Source of the DNA: Sphingobium sp. HWE2-09 | Lineage (GTDB): Bacteria > Pseudomonadota > Alphaproteobacteria > Sphingomonadales > Sphingomonadaceae | Length of the DNA stretch: 64,000 nt | Direction: 5' to 3' | Assembly (NCBI RefSeq): GCF_035989265.1 | Contig: NZ_JAYKZX010000001.1 | Coordinates: 1,071,001-1,135,000, forward strand | Shown here: in pieces, positions 17,302-26,192 of the stretch | Position numbering within the stretch: position 1 is the first letter of the stretch | How the letters are laid out: each line of letters opens with the position of its first letter | Program-made: the position numbers and the translations under genes | Notes under the pieces: model-generated | The model's database searches: none | What the model was told of the DNA's origin: nothing | The model's input: the letters and a program-made list of their open reading frames with translations, nothing else

Positions 17302-17338
17302 ATAACAAACGTTTGCAAGAATAAATGCAAACGTTAGC
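17302..17338 (-). promoter_or_regulatory. operon promoter with two LacI-type operators 22 bp apart
   Basis: CAAACGTTTG (17306-17315) is a perfect palindrome, and GCAAACGTTAGC (17327-17338) is the same box with one mismatch. Their centres are 22 bp apart, two helical turns. On the minus strand TTGCAT (17330-17325), a 17-bp spacer and TGTTAT (17307-17302) make a fair sigma-70 promoter lying inside the boxes. The central CG with flanking AA/TT is typical of LacI/GalR sites, and a LacI-family gene ends 41 bp upstream. Repression by occlusion is the likely mode. Confidence 0.7.
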
Positions 17339-17378
17339 AATGGCCTTTTGCAAAGCTATGAATTTCTGATCAGACCGT

Positions 17379-18389
17379 TCAGGCGGAGGCGCGCTGGACC
17401 AAGGTAGGGGGCAGGGTGATGGACCGGGTGCCCTGTCCCGCCATGCGTTCGAACAGCAGGTCGACCATCATGCGCGCGCCCAGCGCGACATCCTGCCGGA
17501 TCGTGGTGAGCGACGGCGTCGTCTGACCCGCTATGAAAACATCGTCATAGCCGATGACGGCAATGTCTTCGGGCACGCGCAGGCCATGATCGGCGATGGC
17601 GCGCAGGGCGCTGAGCGCGATGACGTCGGATGCGGCGAAAATGCCGTCGGGGGTGGGGGCATCGCGCATATAGTCGCGGATCGTGGCATAGGCGGCTTCG
17701 GGCGTGACGTGGGTGGGCAGGACGAAGCCAGGCGCCGCTTTTGCCTGTGCGATGGCGTGATTGAACCCGGCGAAGCGGGCTTCGAACTCCGGCACGTCCG
17801 GATTGCCGAGGAAGGTCAGTCGCTTGCGCCCGGTGGACAGGAGATGCTGGGCGGCGAGGCGGCCGCCTTCGAAATTGTCGGACCCCACCGTCATCTGCTG
17901 GTAGCCATTGACCGATGCGCCCCAGACAATGAGCGGCGCGTAGCTGGCGGACACCTGCTCGATCGCGTCGATCTGGTTGGATTGGCCGACGATGATGACG
18001 CCGTCGACCTTGCCGGAATCCACGAACGCCTGCAGCCAGCGATCGTCCGAGGGAATGACACGGGATAGGAGAAGGTCATAGTGCCGATCGGCCAGCGTGT
18101 CGGCGAGCGAGGCAATCAGGCTCATGAAGAAGGGGTCGGTCAGATGCTGTTCGGTTTCATGACCCAGCGGCAGGACCACGCCGACCGCTCCCGTCCGCCC
18201 GAGCCGGAAATTGCGCGCGGCGACGTTGATCTGAAAATCATGGTCGCGGGCAAGCTGCTTGATCCGATCGCGGGTGGCTTTGGCGACGAGGGGGTTGTCC
18301 GCGAGCGATCGGGACACGGTGGATATGGACACGCCCGCAAGCGCTGACAGATCGGCGAGGTTGGAGGCTTTGTGGCGTTTCATCTGCAT
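17379..18389 (-). CDS. LacI-family repressor of the sucrose-type operon
   Basis: This is a 336-aa regulator. Residues of about 9-55 hold the LacI HTH and hinge (LADLSALAGVSISTVSRSL, then NVAARNFRLGRTG). The remainder is the two-lobed sugar-binding domain, with a VGSDNFEGG ribose-binding-like motif and GYDDVFIAGQTTPSLTTIRQ near the end. It lies directly upstream of, and in line with, the operon starting at 17040, with two matching palindromes between them. The inducer is probably sucrose, fructose or a derivative. Its own upstream gap (18390-18629) holds no other gene that I can support. Confidence 0.9.
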   Translation of the reverse strand: MQMKRHKASNLADLSALAGVSISTVSRSLADNPLVAKATRDRIKQLARDHDFQINVAARNFRLGRTGAVGVVLPLGHETEQHLTDPFFMSLIASLADTLADRHYDLLLSRVIPSDDRWLQAFVDSGKVDGVIIVGQSNQIDAIEQVSASYAPLIVWGASVNGYQQMTVGSDNFEGGRLAAQHLLSTGRKRLTFLGNPDVPEFEARFAGFNHAIAQAKAAPGFVLPTHVTPEAAYATIRDYMRDAPTPDGIFAASDVIALSALRAIADHGLRVPEDIAVIGYDDVFIAGQTTPSLTTIRQDVALGARMMVDLLFERMAGQGTRSITLPPTLVQRASA

Positions 18390-18629
18390 ATTCCAAAGCG
18401 GCTATCACGTATCTCCACGGACTTTGCGATATACCGATGGCGTCAGTGCTAGGGATAGCCCCCATCATATACAAGCTGCGGGCGATACCGAAATGGGTGG
18501 AACAGCCGGTCAGGCTCAAAATGAAAGACAGGAAAGCCGCAGCGCATCCAGGAAGATGACGTCAAAATTACCGCTGTTGCCTTTGCGCCCGTGTATCCGC
18601 AGATAGGCTGGCAGAGTGATTGGCGAACC

Positions 18630-19760
18630 TCAGTCTTTATCGCCGTTTCCGAATAGGCGCTTGTCGATATAGGTTATGCGGCAGGCCAGATCCGCTTCCC
18701 CCGACGCCACGATATAATGGTCGCCATCATCCACGATGCCGGTCGTAAACACGATGTCGCGCAGGTACATCTGATGCTCCAGCGGTTGCGTCAGCACCGC
18801 ATTGGCTTCCAGCAATGGCTTGTGATCGGTGCGCAGCACGATGGCGGGATCGTCCCGGTCGAGCAGCGACCAGTAGGTGCGATAAATACCGGCTATCCCC
18901 CCTGGCTCCACGCCATGCCACAGGGTCAGCCATCCATCCGCCGTCAGGATTGGCGGCGCGCCGCCCCCGATCCGCACGGTTGCGTTGGTTGCCGCATGGG
19001 GGCGAATACCAGGTTTGCGATAGGGTTTCCAGAAGCGCCCATCAGGCGAGGTCGCCAGATTGATCGACGGCCCCGGTCGCCAGTTGCTACCGGGCGGATA
19101 GGCGAAATAGAGGTCGCCCAATGGCCGCGTCTGCGCCCAATACTGCCCATCGATCCTGCCTTCGAAGATCAGCATGTCCTTATTCTGGTGATCGAGCACT
19201 ATGTCCTCGAAACGCCAGTCCAGCCCATTGTCCGATACATAGAGCGTGGTACAATGCCGTTCCGGGCTGACCGAACAGGTGGTCATCAGCCATTCGTCCC
19301 CGACGCGGCTGATGCGCGCGTCTTCGATGCCATAGCATTGGAAATCATGCTCCGGTACGATCGCCCGGTCATAATGCACCGCCACCACCGACAGGCCGTC
19401 CGGCGTCAGTTCCACAGGCAGCAACCATGACAGAGACGTGAGCGCCAGAACGTCCCAACCCTGCCCCTTGACGGAGAAGGTGCGCGGGTCGGACATCTCG
19501 ACCGTATCGAGCGGCCAGGCATCGAGCTGGTATCCGCCATCTTCCCACCGCACCGCATGAATATGCCCGTCCCAAATCGGGGTGCGCAGCGCTTCGGCGA
19601 TCCGGACCATCAGCAACAGGTTGCCGTTGGCAAGCCGCGTCAGCCCCGGATTGAACGCGCCCAGAATATAGGTTTCCGCGTCCAGCTTTCCCGCCAGCGG
19701 CGACCGGGCAAGATCCACATCATCAGGCACGAAGACCAGCTGGTCGATCATAATGTTCAT
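18630..19760 (-). CDS. GH130-family beta-mannoside phosphorylase/hydrolase
   Basis: This 376-aa cytoplasmic five-bladed propeller protein has no signal peptide. The family motif is GIEDARI (144-150); further support comes from FNPGL near the start, GGGAPPI followed by WLTLWHGV in the middle, and a long run of blade-edge repeats. GH130 enzymes split beta-mannosides, mostly by phosphorolysis to mannose-1-phosphate. Its start overlaps the end of the SDR at 19757 by four bases (ATGA), so they form a two-gene operon divergent from the GT4 fusion gene. With a second GH130 at 23046 this makes a local set for making and breaking a mannose-containing oligosaccharide. Confidence 0.85.
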   Translation of the reverse strand: MNIMIDQLVFVPDDVDLARSPLAGKLDAETYILGAFNPGLTRLANGNLLLMVRIAEALRTPIWDGHIHAVRWEDGGYQLDAWPLDTVEMSDPRTFSVKGQGWDVLALTSLSWLLPVELTPDGLSVVAVHYDRAIVPEHDFQCYGIEDARISRVGDEWLMTTCSVSPERHCTTLYVSDNGLDWRFEDIVLDHQNKDMLIFEGRIDGQYWAQTRPLGDLYFAYPPGSNWRPGPSINLATSPDGRFWKPYRKPGIRPHAATNATVRIGGGAPPILTADGWLTLWHGVEPGGIAGIYRTYWSLLDRDDPAIVLRTDHKPLLEANAVLTQPLEHQMYLRDIVFTTGIVDDGDHYIVASGEADLACRITYIDKRLFGNGDKD

Positions 19761-20515
19761 TCCTGATCCAACATGCGCGGCACGATGGTCAGCTGCTGTA
19801 CCACGGCCCGGCGCGGCTGGCTCAGCAGATAATGGACGCCGACGGCGATATCCTCGGCCCGCAACATCGTTTCCTCGGCGATCATCTTACGCTGCTTGTC
19901 GGCCGGAATGTCGGGATATTGGAAGTCGGCGCCGGTCTTCCCCGGCTCGACCAGCGACACCTTGATCCCCTTGGGGCCAAGTTCGCGGCGTAGCGCTTCG
20001 GCAAAACCGGCGATGCCAGCCTTGATCCCGGCATAGACCGTGGACCCCGGCCCCAACACATGCGCGCTCATCGATCCGATCAGTACGATATCCCCGCTTT
20101 CGCCCAGCGTCTCCACCGCTGCATGGGCGCTCATCACATAGGCGGTGAAATCGACCGCCAGCGCATAACGCACCTCCGCTGCGCTCATGTCGCTCAGCCC
20201 TTGCGCGGGCACGGCCGCGTTGATGACGACGATATCGACCCCGCCCAGATAATCGCCCGCCGCCGCCATGAACCGAGGGACTGCGCCGTCATCGGCAAGG
20301 TCGATCGCCATGCCGTCGCCTTTTCCCACTTCACGGATGCGCGCCAGGGCATCGTCCAGATGTTCAGGCGTCCGGCCGCAGATGAACACGTCCACCCCCT
20401 CGCTCGCCAACAAGACCGCGATCGCGCGGCCGATGCCGGTGGTGCCGCCCGTAATGATGGCGCGTTTGCCTGTAAGCGGCGGCTGATCGGTGTGGGCGTC
20501 GGCGCTATCCGTCAT
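19757..20515 (-). CDS. classical SDR oxidoreductase
   Basis: This is a 252-aa SDR with TGGTTGIG at about residues 22-29, NAAVP in the NAG position, catalytic Ser in IGSMSAH and an intact YAGIK. It ends with QQLTIVPRML, close to the SDR group that includes YdfG-like serine/3-hydroxy acid dehydrogenases. It is the first gene of the unit ending with GH130; the substrate is unknown. The 212-bp gap to the divergent GT4 gene (20516-20727) must hold both promoters, but I see no operator there. Confidence 0.85.
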   Translation of the reverse strand: MTDSADAHTDQPPLTGKRAIITGGTTGIGRAIAVLLASEGVDVFICGRTPEHLDDALARIREVGKGDGMAIDLADDGAVPRFMAAAGDYLGGVDIVVINAAVPAQGLSDMSAAEVRYALAVDFTAYVMSAHAAVETLGESGDIVLIGSMSAHVLGPGSTVYAGIKAGIAGFAEALRRELGPKGIKVSLVEPGKTGADFQYPDIPADKQRKMIAEETMLRAEDIAVGVHYLLSQPRRAVVQQLTIVPRMLDQE

Positions 20516-20727
20516 GCGGCATCCTCATTGTTGCTGGCGATGTCGCTGTAATTCCCCGCTGCCGCTGAAGTTGCGCGACGCTGTTGGCATCGCGAAATTT
20601 CATTGCGTGTAACAGAGCGGCAACTTTTTGGATGTCCGCACGTTAAGCGTTGGTACGTCAGCGGTGTATCGCCCTTCATGCCCGCCAAGGCAGCTAAGGG
20701 TTCGTCACCTCCTCAGAAAGATCGCTT

Positions 20728-23019
20728 ATGTCGCATGTGCCTGTGGACAAGGAAATTGTGCCTGCGCCGCTTCACCGTATAGCGCTCATCGGCAATTCCA
20801 TGCCCAGGCGCTGCGGCATCGCGACTTTCACTACCCATTGCCGCGACGCCATGGCGGAAGCCTTCCCAAACCTCATTGTCGATCATTATGCGATGGATGA
20901 CGGGCGCGGCGAGATCGATTATCCGGCCGACGTCATCCGCATTCCCCAATTCGATGCGATCGCTTATTCCGAAGCCGCACGCCGGATCGAAGAAAGCGGC
21001 GCGGAGGCGATCTGGCTCCAGCATGAATTCGGCATATTCGGTGGCCCAGCGGGCGATATGATCCTGGGCCTGCTGGACCGCACCAATCTGCCGCTCGTCA
21101 GCACATTCCACACGATCCTGGAAAGCCCCAATCCGCATGAGCGCCGCGTCGCCGACGCGCTCATCGCTCGCTCCAGCCAGATCATGGTCATGGCGCAGCG
21201 GGGTCGCGATATCCTCTTGTCCCATTATGATGTGCCCGACAGCAAGATCGCCGTCATTCCTCATGGCGTGCCCGACCGGCCCCATGTCGATCCCGAAACC
21301 GTGAAGCCGCTTTTTGGCTGGCAGAACCGTCCCGTCATCCTGACCTTCGGCCTGCTCGCGCCGGACAAGGGCATCGACGTCATGATCCGCGCGATGCCGG
21401 ACGTGGTCACCCGGCATCCCGATGCGCTTTACGTCGTGCTGGGCGCGACCCACCCCAATATCGTGCGCGAACAGGGCGGCGAAGTGCTGCGTGACGAGTT
21501 GAAGGCGCTTGCCTGCTCGCTGGGGGTCGAGCGCAATGTCGCCTTTGTCGATCGCTATGTCGAACAGGAAGAGTTGCTCGATCAGCTTCAGGCCGCCGAC
21601 ATCTACGTCACGCCCTATCTCAATCCAGCGCAGGTGACATCGGGGACGCTCAGCTACGCGGTGGGCATGGGCAAGCCGATCGTCTCCACGCCTTATGTGC
21701 AGGCGCGCGAAGTGCTGGGCAGCGATGTCGGTTGCCTCGTCCCCTTCCGCGATCCGCAGGCGATGGCGCAGGCGCTGATTGCTCTGCTCGATGACAAGGT
21801 GCTGAGCGATACCCATGCGACCCGTGCCTATGCCTATGGCCGCACCATGATCTGGAGCGAACTGGCCCGTAATGTCGAACGGCTGCTGAGCGAAGCGCGC
21901 GCCATCCAGCCCGCCCGGCTCATTCCCCGTCGAAGCTATGACATACTCGCGCCGGACCTTAGCGCCGTGCTGCGCATGAGCGATGCGACTGGCATGTTCC
22001 AACATGGCATCCTGTCCGTGCCTGATCGCCGCCATGGCTATTGCATTGATGACAATGCACGCGCCCTCATCCTGATGAGCCAGATGCCAGCCTTGGATGA
22101 CAAGCTGCGCGACCAGTGGATGACGACTTACGCCGCCTTCGTTCAATATGCCTGGAACCCGGATCGCAGCAGCTTCCGCAATTTCATGGCGTTCGACCGT
22201 AGCTGGTGCGAGGATGCCGGGTCGGAAGATAGTTGCGGGCGCGCCGTCTGGTCGCTCGGCGTTACCGCACGCGACGCGCAATTCGAAAAACATCGGCGGT
22301 GGGCCATGGCCTTGTTCGACCATAGCATGGTCGCCCATCGCGCGCTTGGCTCGCCACGGTCGAAGGCGTTCCTGATCCTGGGCGCCAGTGCCATACTGGA
22401 TGCATCGCCCGGCCACGGCTTGGCGCGGGAGATGATCGGAACCCTGTCGGCGGACCTGATGACGCTTCATGCCACCAAGTCCGAATGGACATGGTTCGAA
22501 GATGTGCTGGCCTATGACAATGCCCGCTTGCCGCAGGCTTTGCTGCTGGCAGGCCAGCATCTAGGCGATAAGCGCATCATCGATCGCGGCGTGGCGACGC
22601 TCGACTGGCTGACCGACAAGCAAACCGCGCCGGAGGGGCATTTTCGCGCCATCGGCACCGAAAGTTTCGGCCGCGCCTTCGGCCATCCACTGCCCTTTGA
22701 TCAGCAGCCGCTCGAAGCGCAGGCCAGTGTCGAGGCTGCCGCTACTGCCTATGGCGTGACGAAGGATGCGCGCTGGCTTTCTGTCGCGGACAATGCCTAT
22801 CGCTGGTTCCTGGGCCAGAACGACAATCATATGCCGCTCGCCACCGTTGCGGACGGCGGCTGTTATGATGGCCTGACCCCTCATGGCGTGAATGAAAATC
22901 AGGGGGCGGAATCGATATTGGCGCTGCAACTGGCATCCTGCGCGATGAATGCCATGTCCAACCGGCAGTATATCATTCCCAAAGGCGATAATCGCGATAT
23001 AGAGATGCTGTCGGCCTGA
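20728..23019 (+). CDS. GT4 glycosyltransferase fused to an all-helical glycosidase-like domain
   Basis: This is a 763-aa two-part protein. Residues of about 15-390 are a GT-B glycosyltransferase of family 4: NSMPRRCGIATFT at the start, IPHGVPD after the linker, LTFGLLAPDKGID and the C-terminal sugar-nucleotide site VTSGTLSYAVGMGKPIVSTP. Residues of about 400-750 are helix-rich with repeated aromatic hairpins (GYCIDDNARALIL, EWTWFEDVLAYDNARLP, NHMPLATVADGGCYDG), which suggests an alpha/alpha toroid like those of mannosidases and glycan lyases. It would both extend and trim or sense a glycan in the cytoplasm. It stands 26 bp before a GH130 gene and is divergent from another. The exact product is unknown. 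Confidence 0.82.
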   Translation: MSHVPVDKEIVPAPLHRIALIGNSMPRRCGIATFTTHCRDAMAEAFPNLIVDHYAMDDGRGEIDYPADVIRIPQFDAIAYSEAARRIEESGAEAIWLQHEFGIFGGPAGDMILGLLDRTNLPLVSTFHTILESPNPHERRVADALIARSSQIMVMAQRGRDILLSHYDVPDSKIAVIPHGVPDRPHVDPETVKPLFGWQNRPVILTFGLLAPDKGIDVMIRAMPDVVTRHPDALYVVLGATHPNIVREQGGEVLRDELKALACSLGVERNVAFVDRYVEQEELLDQLQAADIYVTPYLNPAQVTSGTLSYAVGMGKPIVSTPYVQAREVLGSDVGCLVPFRDPQAMAQALIALLDDKVLSDTHATRAYAYGRTMIWSELARNVERLLSEARAIQPARLIPRRSYDILAPDLSAVLRMSDATGMFQHGILSVPDRRHGYCIDDNARALILMSQMPALDDKLRDQWMTTYAAFVQYAWNPDRSSFRNFMAFDRSWCEDAGSEDSCGRAVWSLGVTARDAQFEKHRRWAMALFDHSMVAHRALGSPRSKAFLILGASAILDASPGHGLAREMIGTLSADLMTLHATKSEWTWFEDVLAYDNARLPQALLLAGQHLGDKRIIDRGVATLDWLTDKQTAPEGHFRAIGTESFGRAFGHPLPFDQQPLEAQASVEAAATAYGVTKDARWLSVADNAYRWFLGQNDNHMPLATVADGGCYDGLTPHGVNENQGAESILALQLASCAMNAMSNRQYIIPKGDNRDIEMLSA

Positions 23020-23045
23020 TTGTCGCAACATGGGATAGTCTGTTT

Positions 23046-24329
23046 TTGTCTGAAATCGATGCACTGCCGATCCACCTGACGGCCAACCCTGCCAGAGTTG
23101 TCGTCCGGCCGTTCCACCTTGCCTGGCAGTCGAAAGGCGGCGCGCCCAGCCGCACCCGTCGCATCGTCGATGCTGTGCTGGCGATGGACGAGATATCGGT
23201 CGAGCGACAGCTCAAGGCCGTATTGCACGACTTCGAAACGCGCCATTGGCACACGCGCCGCGTCTTCATGACGCGCTATGACGAAATCGTGCACCTGCTC
23301 CAGCTGGATTGCACGGGTCTCAGCGAAGCCCGCCGCCAGCTGCTCGGCGCGTACTTCTGCCATGAATATAGCTATTGCGCGGCGGCGCTCATGAACCCCA
23401 GCGTCGTGCCGCATCCCGACCAGTCGGGCATGAGTCGGGATAGCTGCCGCATCCTGATCTCACTGCGCGCCGTCGGAGAGGGGCATATCAGTTCGATCGC
23501 CTTTCGGGAGGGGATCATCACCCATGGCGGCGAATTGCACTTGGCGCCCGAACCGCCCTTCGCCACCGCCGCCGACGCGCATCGGGACGAGGATCATCCC
23601 GTCGATGGCGCGGTCACCATCTTCCGCCATCCCGACAGCACCTTGTCGGGCACCGTCATCTTCCCGATTACGGAGGCGCAGGCCAATGGGCTGGAGGATT
23701 TGCGGCTCGTCAAATTCCATCATGAGGATGATGCGCCCGAATGGCTCGGCACCTACACCGCCTATAATGGCCGGGCGATCCAGTCCGAACTGATGCGCAC
23801 GCGCGATTTCCGCACCTTCGATCTCGTCCCGATGGAAGGCAGCGCCGCGCGCAACAAGGGCATGGCCCTGTTCCCGCGCAAAGTCGGCGGTAAATATATG
23901 ATGATCGGGCGGCAGGACGGGGAAAATCTCTTCCTGATCACATCCGACCGACTCACCCGTTGGGATGAAGGCGAACTGCTGCTGACCCCGCGCTATCCAT
24001 GGGAACTGGTGCAGATCGGCAATTGCGGCGCACCTATCGAAATCGATGAAGGCTGGCTGCTCCTGACCCATGGCGTCGGCGCCATGCGGCAATATTCGAT
24101 CGGCGCGGTGCTGCTGGACAAGGATGATCCCAGCAAAGTCATCGCCCGCTCGCGCGAACCCGTGCTGACCGCATCGGGCGACGAGCGAGAGGGCTATGTG
24201 CCCAACGTCGTCTATACCTGCGGCGCGATGCGGCACGGCAACAATATCTTCCTCCCCTATGGCATAGCCGACAGTTCCGTGGCTTTTTCCTTCGTGCCGA
24301 TCAGCGACATGCTCGACCTGATGGATTGA
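23046..24329 (+). CDS. second GH130-family glycoside phosphorylase/hydrolase
   Basis: This is a 427-aa protein that belongs to a different GH130 subgroup from the one at 18630. It has an N-terminal helical extension of about 110 residues, then the propeller with NPSVVPHP, GLEDLRL (215-221), MALFPRK and GNCGAPIEIDEGWLLLTHGVG. The only start that keeps the full N-terminus is TTG 23046, with a weak GGGAT upstream; the next in-frame Met is about 47 codons later. It follows the GT4 fusion gene closely and should be co-transcribed. The pair looks like synthesis plus phosphorolysis of one mannoside, for example a reserve or compatible-solute oligosaccharide. Confidence 0.83.
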   Translation: MSEIDALPIHLTANPARVVVRPFHLAWQSKGGAPSRTRRIVDAVLAMDEISVERQLKAVLHDFETRHWHTRRVFMTRYDEIVHLLQLDCTGLSEARRQLLGAYFCHEYSYCAAALMNPSVVPHPDQSGMSRDSCRILISLRAVGEGHISSIAFREGIITHGGELHLAPEPPFATAADAHRDEDHPVDGAVTIFRHPDSTLSGTVIFPITEAQANGLEDLRLVKFHHEDDAPEWLGTYTAYNGRAIQSELMRTRDFRTFDLVPMEGSAARNKGMALFPRKVGGKYMMIGRQDGENLFLITSDRLTRWDEGELLLTPRYPWELVQIGNCGAPIEIDEGWLLLTHGVGAMRQYSIGAVLLDKDDPSKVIARSREPVLTASGDEREGYVPNVVYTCGAMRHGNNIFLPYGIADSSVAFSFVPISDMLDLMD

Positions 24330-24464
24330 CGGTCCAAGCGATCGCGAGTTTTTGCTAGGCTAGGGTTCCGAACGCCCAAATTTTGCTGGCATAAATGATA
24401 GTAATTGTCGGAGTAATTGGATATCCGATGGCGCTTGATGACAAGCGGCATGGAGAGAGCGCCG

Positions 24465-26072
24465 ATGAGGATGATCACAATCGCGACAGCGCTGGCGGCA
24501 CTGGCGCTTCCTGCACCGCTGCTGGCGCAGTCGGCGCCGGTCAAGGTGACGATAGCGGCCGATGGCACTGGTCCGAAAATCGACCGCAATATCTTCGGCC
24601 AGTTCGCCGAAAATCTTGGCTCCGGCATTTATGGCGGCGTTTGGGTCGGTGAAAATTCGTCCATCCCCAATGTGCGCGGTATCCGAACCGATGTCGTCAC
24701 AGCCTTGAAGGCCTTGAAAGTACCTAGCGTCCGTTGGCCCGGGGGCTGTTTCGCCGACGAATATCATTGGCGCGACGGGGTCGGCCCGCGTGCCAAGCGG
24801 GCGGTGACCGTCAATGGCAGCTGGGGCAACGCGCTGGAGAAAAATGATTTCGGCACGGACGAGTTTTTCGACTTCATCAACCAGATCGGGTCCGAAGCCT
24901 ATATCTCCGTCAATATGGGATCGGGCAGCGTCAAGGAGGCGGCCGACTGGTTCGCCTATATGACCGCCGATGCAGGCACCACGGCAGGGGCCGAACGCGC
25001 TGCCAATGGTCATCCCGAACCCTATCGCGTCAAATTTTTAGGGATCGGCAATGAAAGCTGGAGCTGCGGCGGCGCCTATAGCGCAACCGCTTATGTCGAT
25101 GAGATGAAGCGCTATGCCCGGTTCGTGCGCAACCTCAATCTCAAGCAGCAGGGCACGGACAATCCCGCTGGCGGCTCGGTTGCGGGCGCCGATCCGATGC
25201 AGCGGATCGCGGTCGGTCCGGGGTCGATGGACACGGCCTACACCGAAGCTGTGATGAAGGCGTGGAAAGCGAAGGACTGGAGCTGGGGCATCGAAGGCCT
25301 GTCGATGCATCATTATGCGTGGGTGCAATGGCCCCCGTCCTTTTCGAGCACGGACTTTGGCGAGCGCGAATATGCCGTGCTGATCAAGGATGCGCTGAAG
25401 ATGGAGGACATGATCCGCGTTCATTCGGCGGTGATGGACCGCTATGACCCGGACAAGAAAGTCCCGCTGGTCATCGACGAATGGGGCGCCTGGCTCGCCA
25501 AGCTGCCCGGCAGCCCCGACGGTTCGCTGCATCAGCAAAACTCGATCCGCGATGCCATCATCGCCGCGATCAACCTCAACATGTTCACGCGCCATGCCGA
25601 CCGGGTGCGCATGACGGCGATCGCTCAGATGGTGAACGTGCTCCAGGCCATGATCCTGACGGACGGGCCGAAAATGGTGCTGACGCCCACCTATCATCTG
25701 TTCAAAATGTATGTGCCTTTCCAGAATGCGACGCGATTGCCGATCACTTTCGATGCCGGAATCTACAGCTTCGGCGATATAAGCGTACCGCGCGTCGACG
25801 CGATTGCAGCGCGCGGTACGGACGGCAAGCTATGGATCGCGCTTACCAACGTCGATCCCAACACGCCTGCCACGATCGATGCCCAGATTGCTGGCATCCG
25901 CGCGCGTGCAGCATCGGGAACCGTGCTGACCGCCGACCGGGTCGACGCCATCAACAGCTACGACAAGCCCGACACCGTTCGGCCACGGCCGATCGCCGCA
26001 CAGGTGCGCGGCGATCGCATTCAGATAACCTTGCCGCCAAAGTCGGTCACTGTGCTGGCCGTCACCCAATAG
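24465..26072 (+). CDS. exported GH51 alpha-L-arabinofuranosidase
   Basis: This is a 535-aa protein with a signal peptide (MRMITIATALAALALPAPLLAQ). The TIM barrel carries the clan-A acid/base E197 in GIGNES and nucleophile E339 in VIDEWG, with the WPGGCFADEYHW block typical of GH51. A C-terminal beta domain closes the chain. It releases terminal alpha-L-arabinofuranose from arabinan, arabinoxylan or arabinogalactan in the periplasm. ATG 24465 follows GGAGAG; in-frame upstream Mets would spoil the signal peptide. It stands alone between the GH130 group and the malonate locus, and the short gap before it has two GTAATTG repeats that could be a regulatory site. Confidence 0.88.
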   Translation: MRMITIATALAALALPAPLLAQSAPVKVTIAADGTGPKIDRNIFGQFAENLGSGIYGGVWVGENSSIPNVRGIRTDVVTALKALKVPSVRWPGGCFADEYHWRDGVGPRAKRAVTVNGSWGNALEKNDFGTDEFFDFINQIGSEAYISVNMGSGSVKEAADWFAYMTADAGTTAGAERAANGHPEPYRVKFLGIGNESWSCGGAYSATAYVDEMKRYARFVRNLNLKQQGTDNPAGGSVAGADPMQRIAVGPGSMDTAYTEAVMKAWKAKDWSWGIEGLSMHHYAWVQWPPSFSSTDFGEREYAVLIKDALKMEDMIRVHSAVMDRYDPDKKVPLVIDEWGAWLAKLPGSPDGSLHQQNSIRDAIIAAINLNMFTRHADRVRMTAIAQMVNVLQAMILTDGPKMVLTPTYHLFKMYVPFQNATRLPITFDAGIYSFGDISVPRVDAIAARGTDGKLWIALTNVDPNTPATIDAQIAGIRARAASGTVLTADRVDAINSYDKPDTVRPRPIAAQVRGDRIQITLPPKSVTVLAVTQ

Positions 26073-26079
26073 CGCATGG

Positions 26080-26115
26080 GGGCGTGATCGACACGGCCCG
26101 GTCACGCCCAGTTTT
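26080..26115 (+). terminator. intrinsic terminator after the arabinofuranosidase gene
   Basis: GGGCGTGA (26080-26087) pairs with TCACGCCC (26102-26109) over a 14-nt loop, with AGTTTT after it, seven bases past the GH51 stop. The rest of the gap to the convergent mdcH end at 26193 shows nothing. Confidence 0.6.
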
Positions 26116-26192
26116 CAGCATATATGTTTGATATATTGACTCCGGCGTAGGCACAGGCGCAGGCGGTATCGTTCGCCAACATGGTATTGCGC

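Noticed and set aside
20713..22560. 615-codon minus-strand frame opposite the GT4 fusion gene
   Set aside because: Shadow of a gene with clear GT4 motifs; no start signal or domain.
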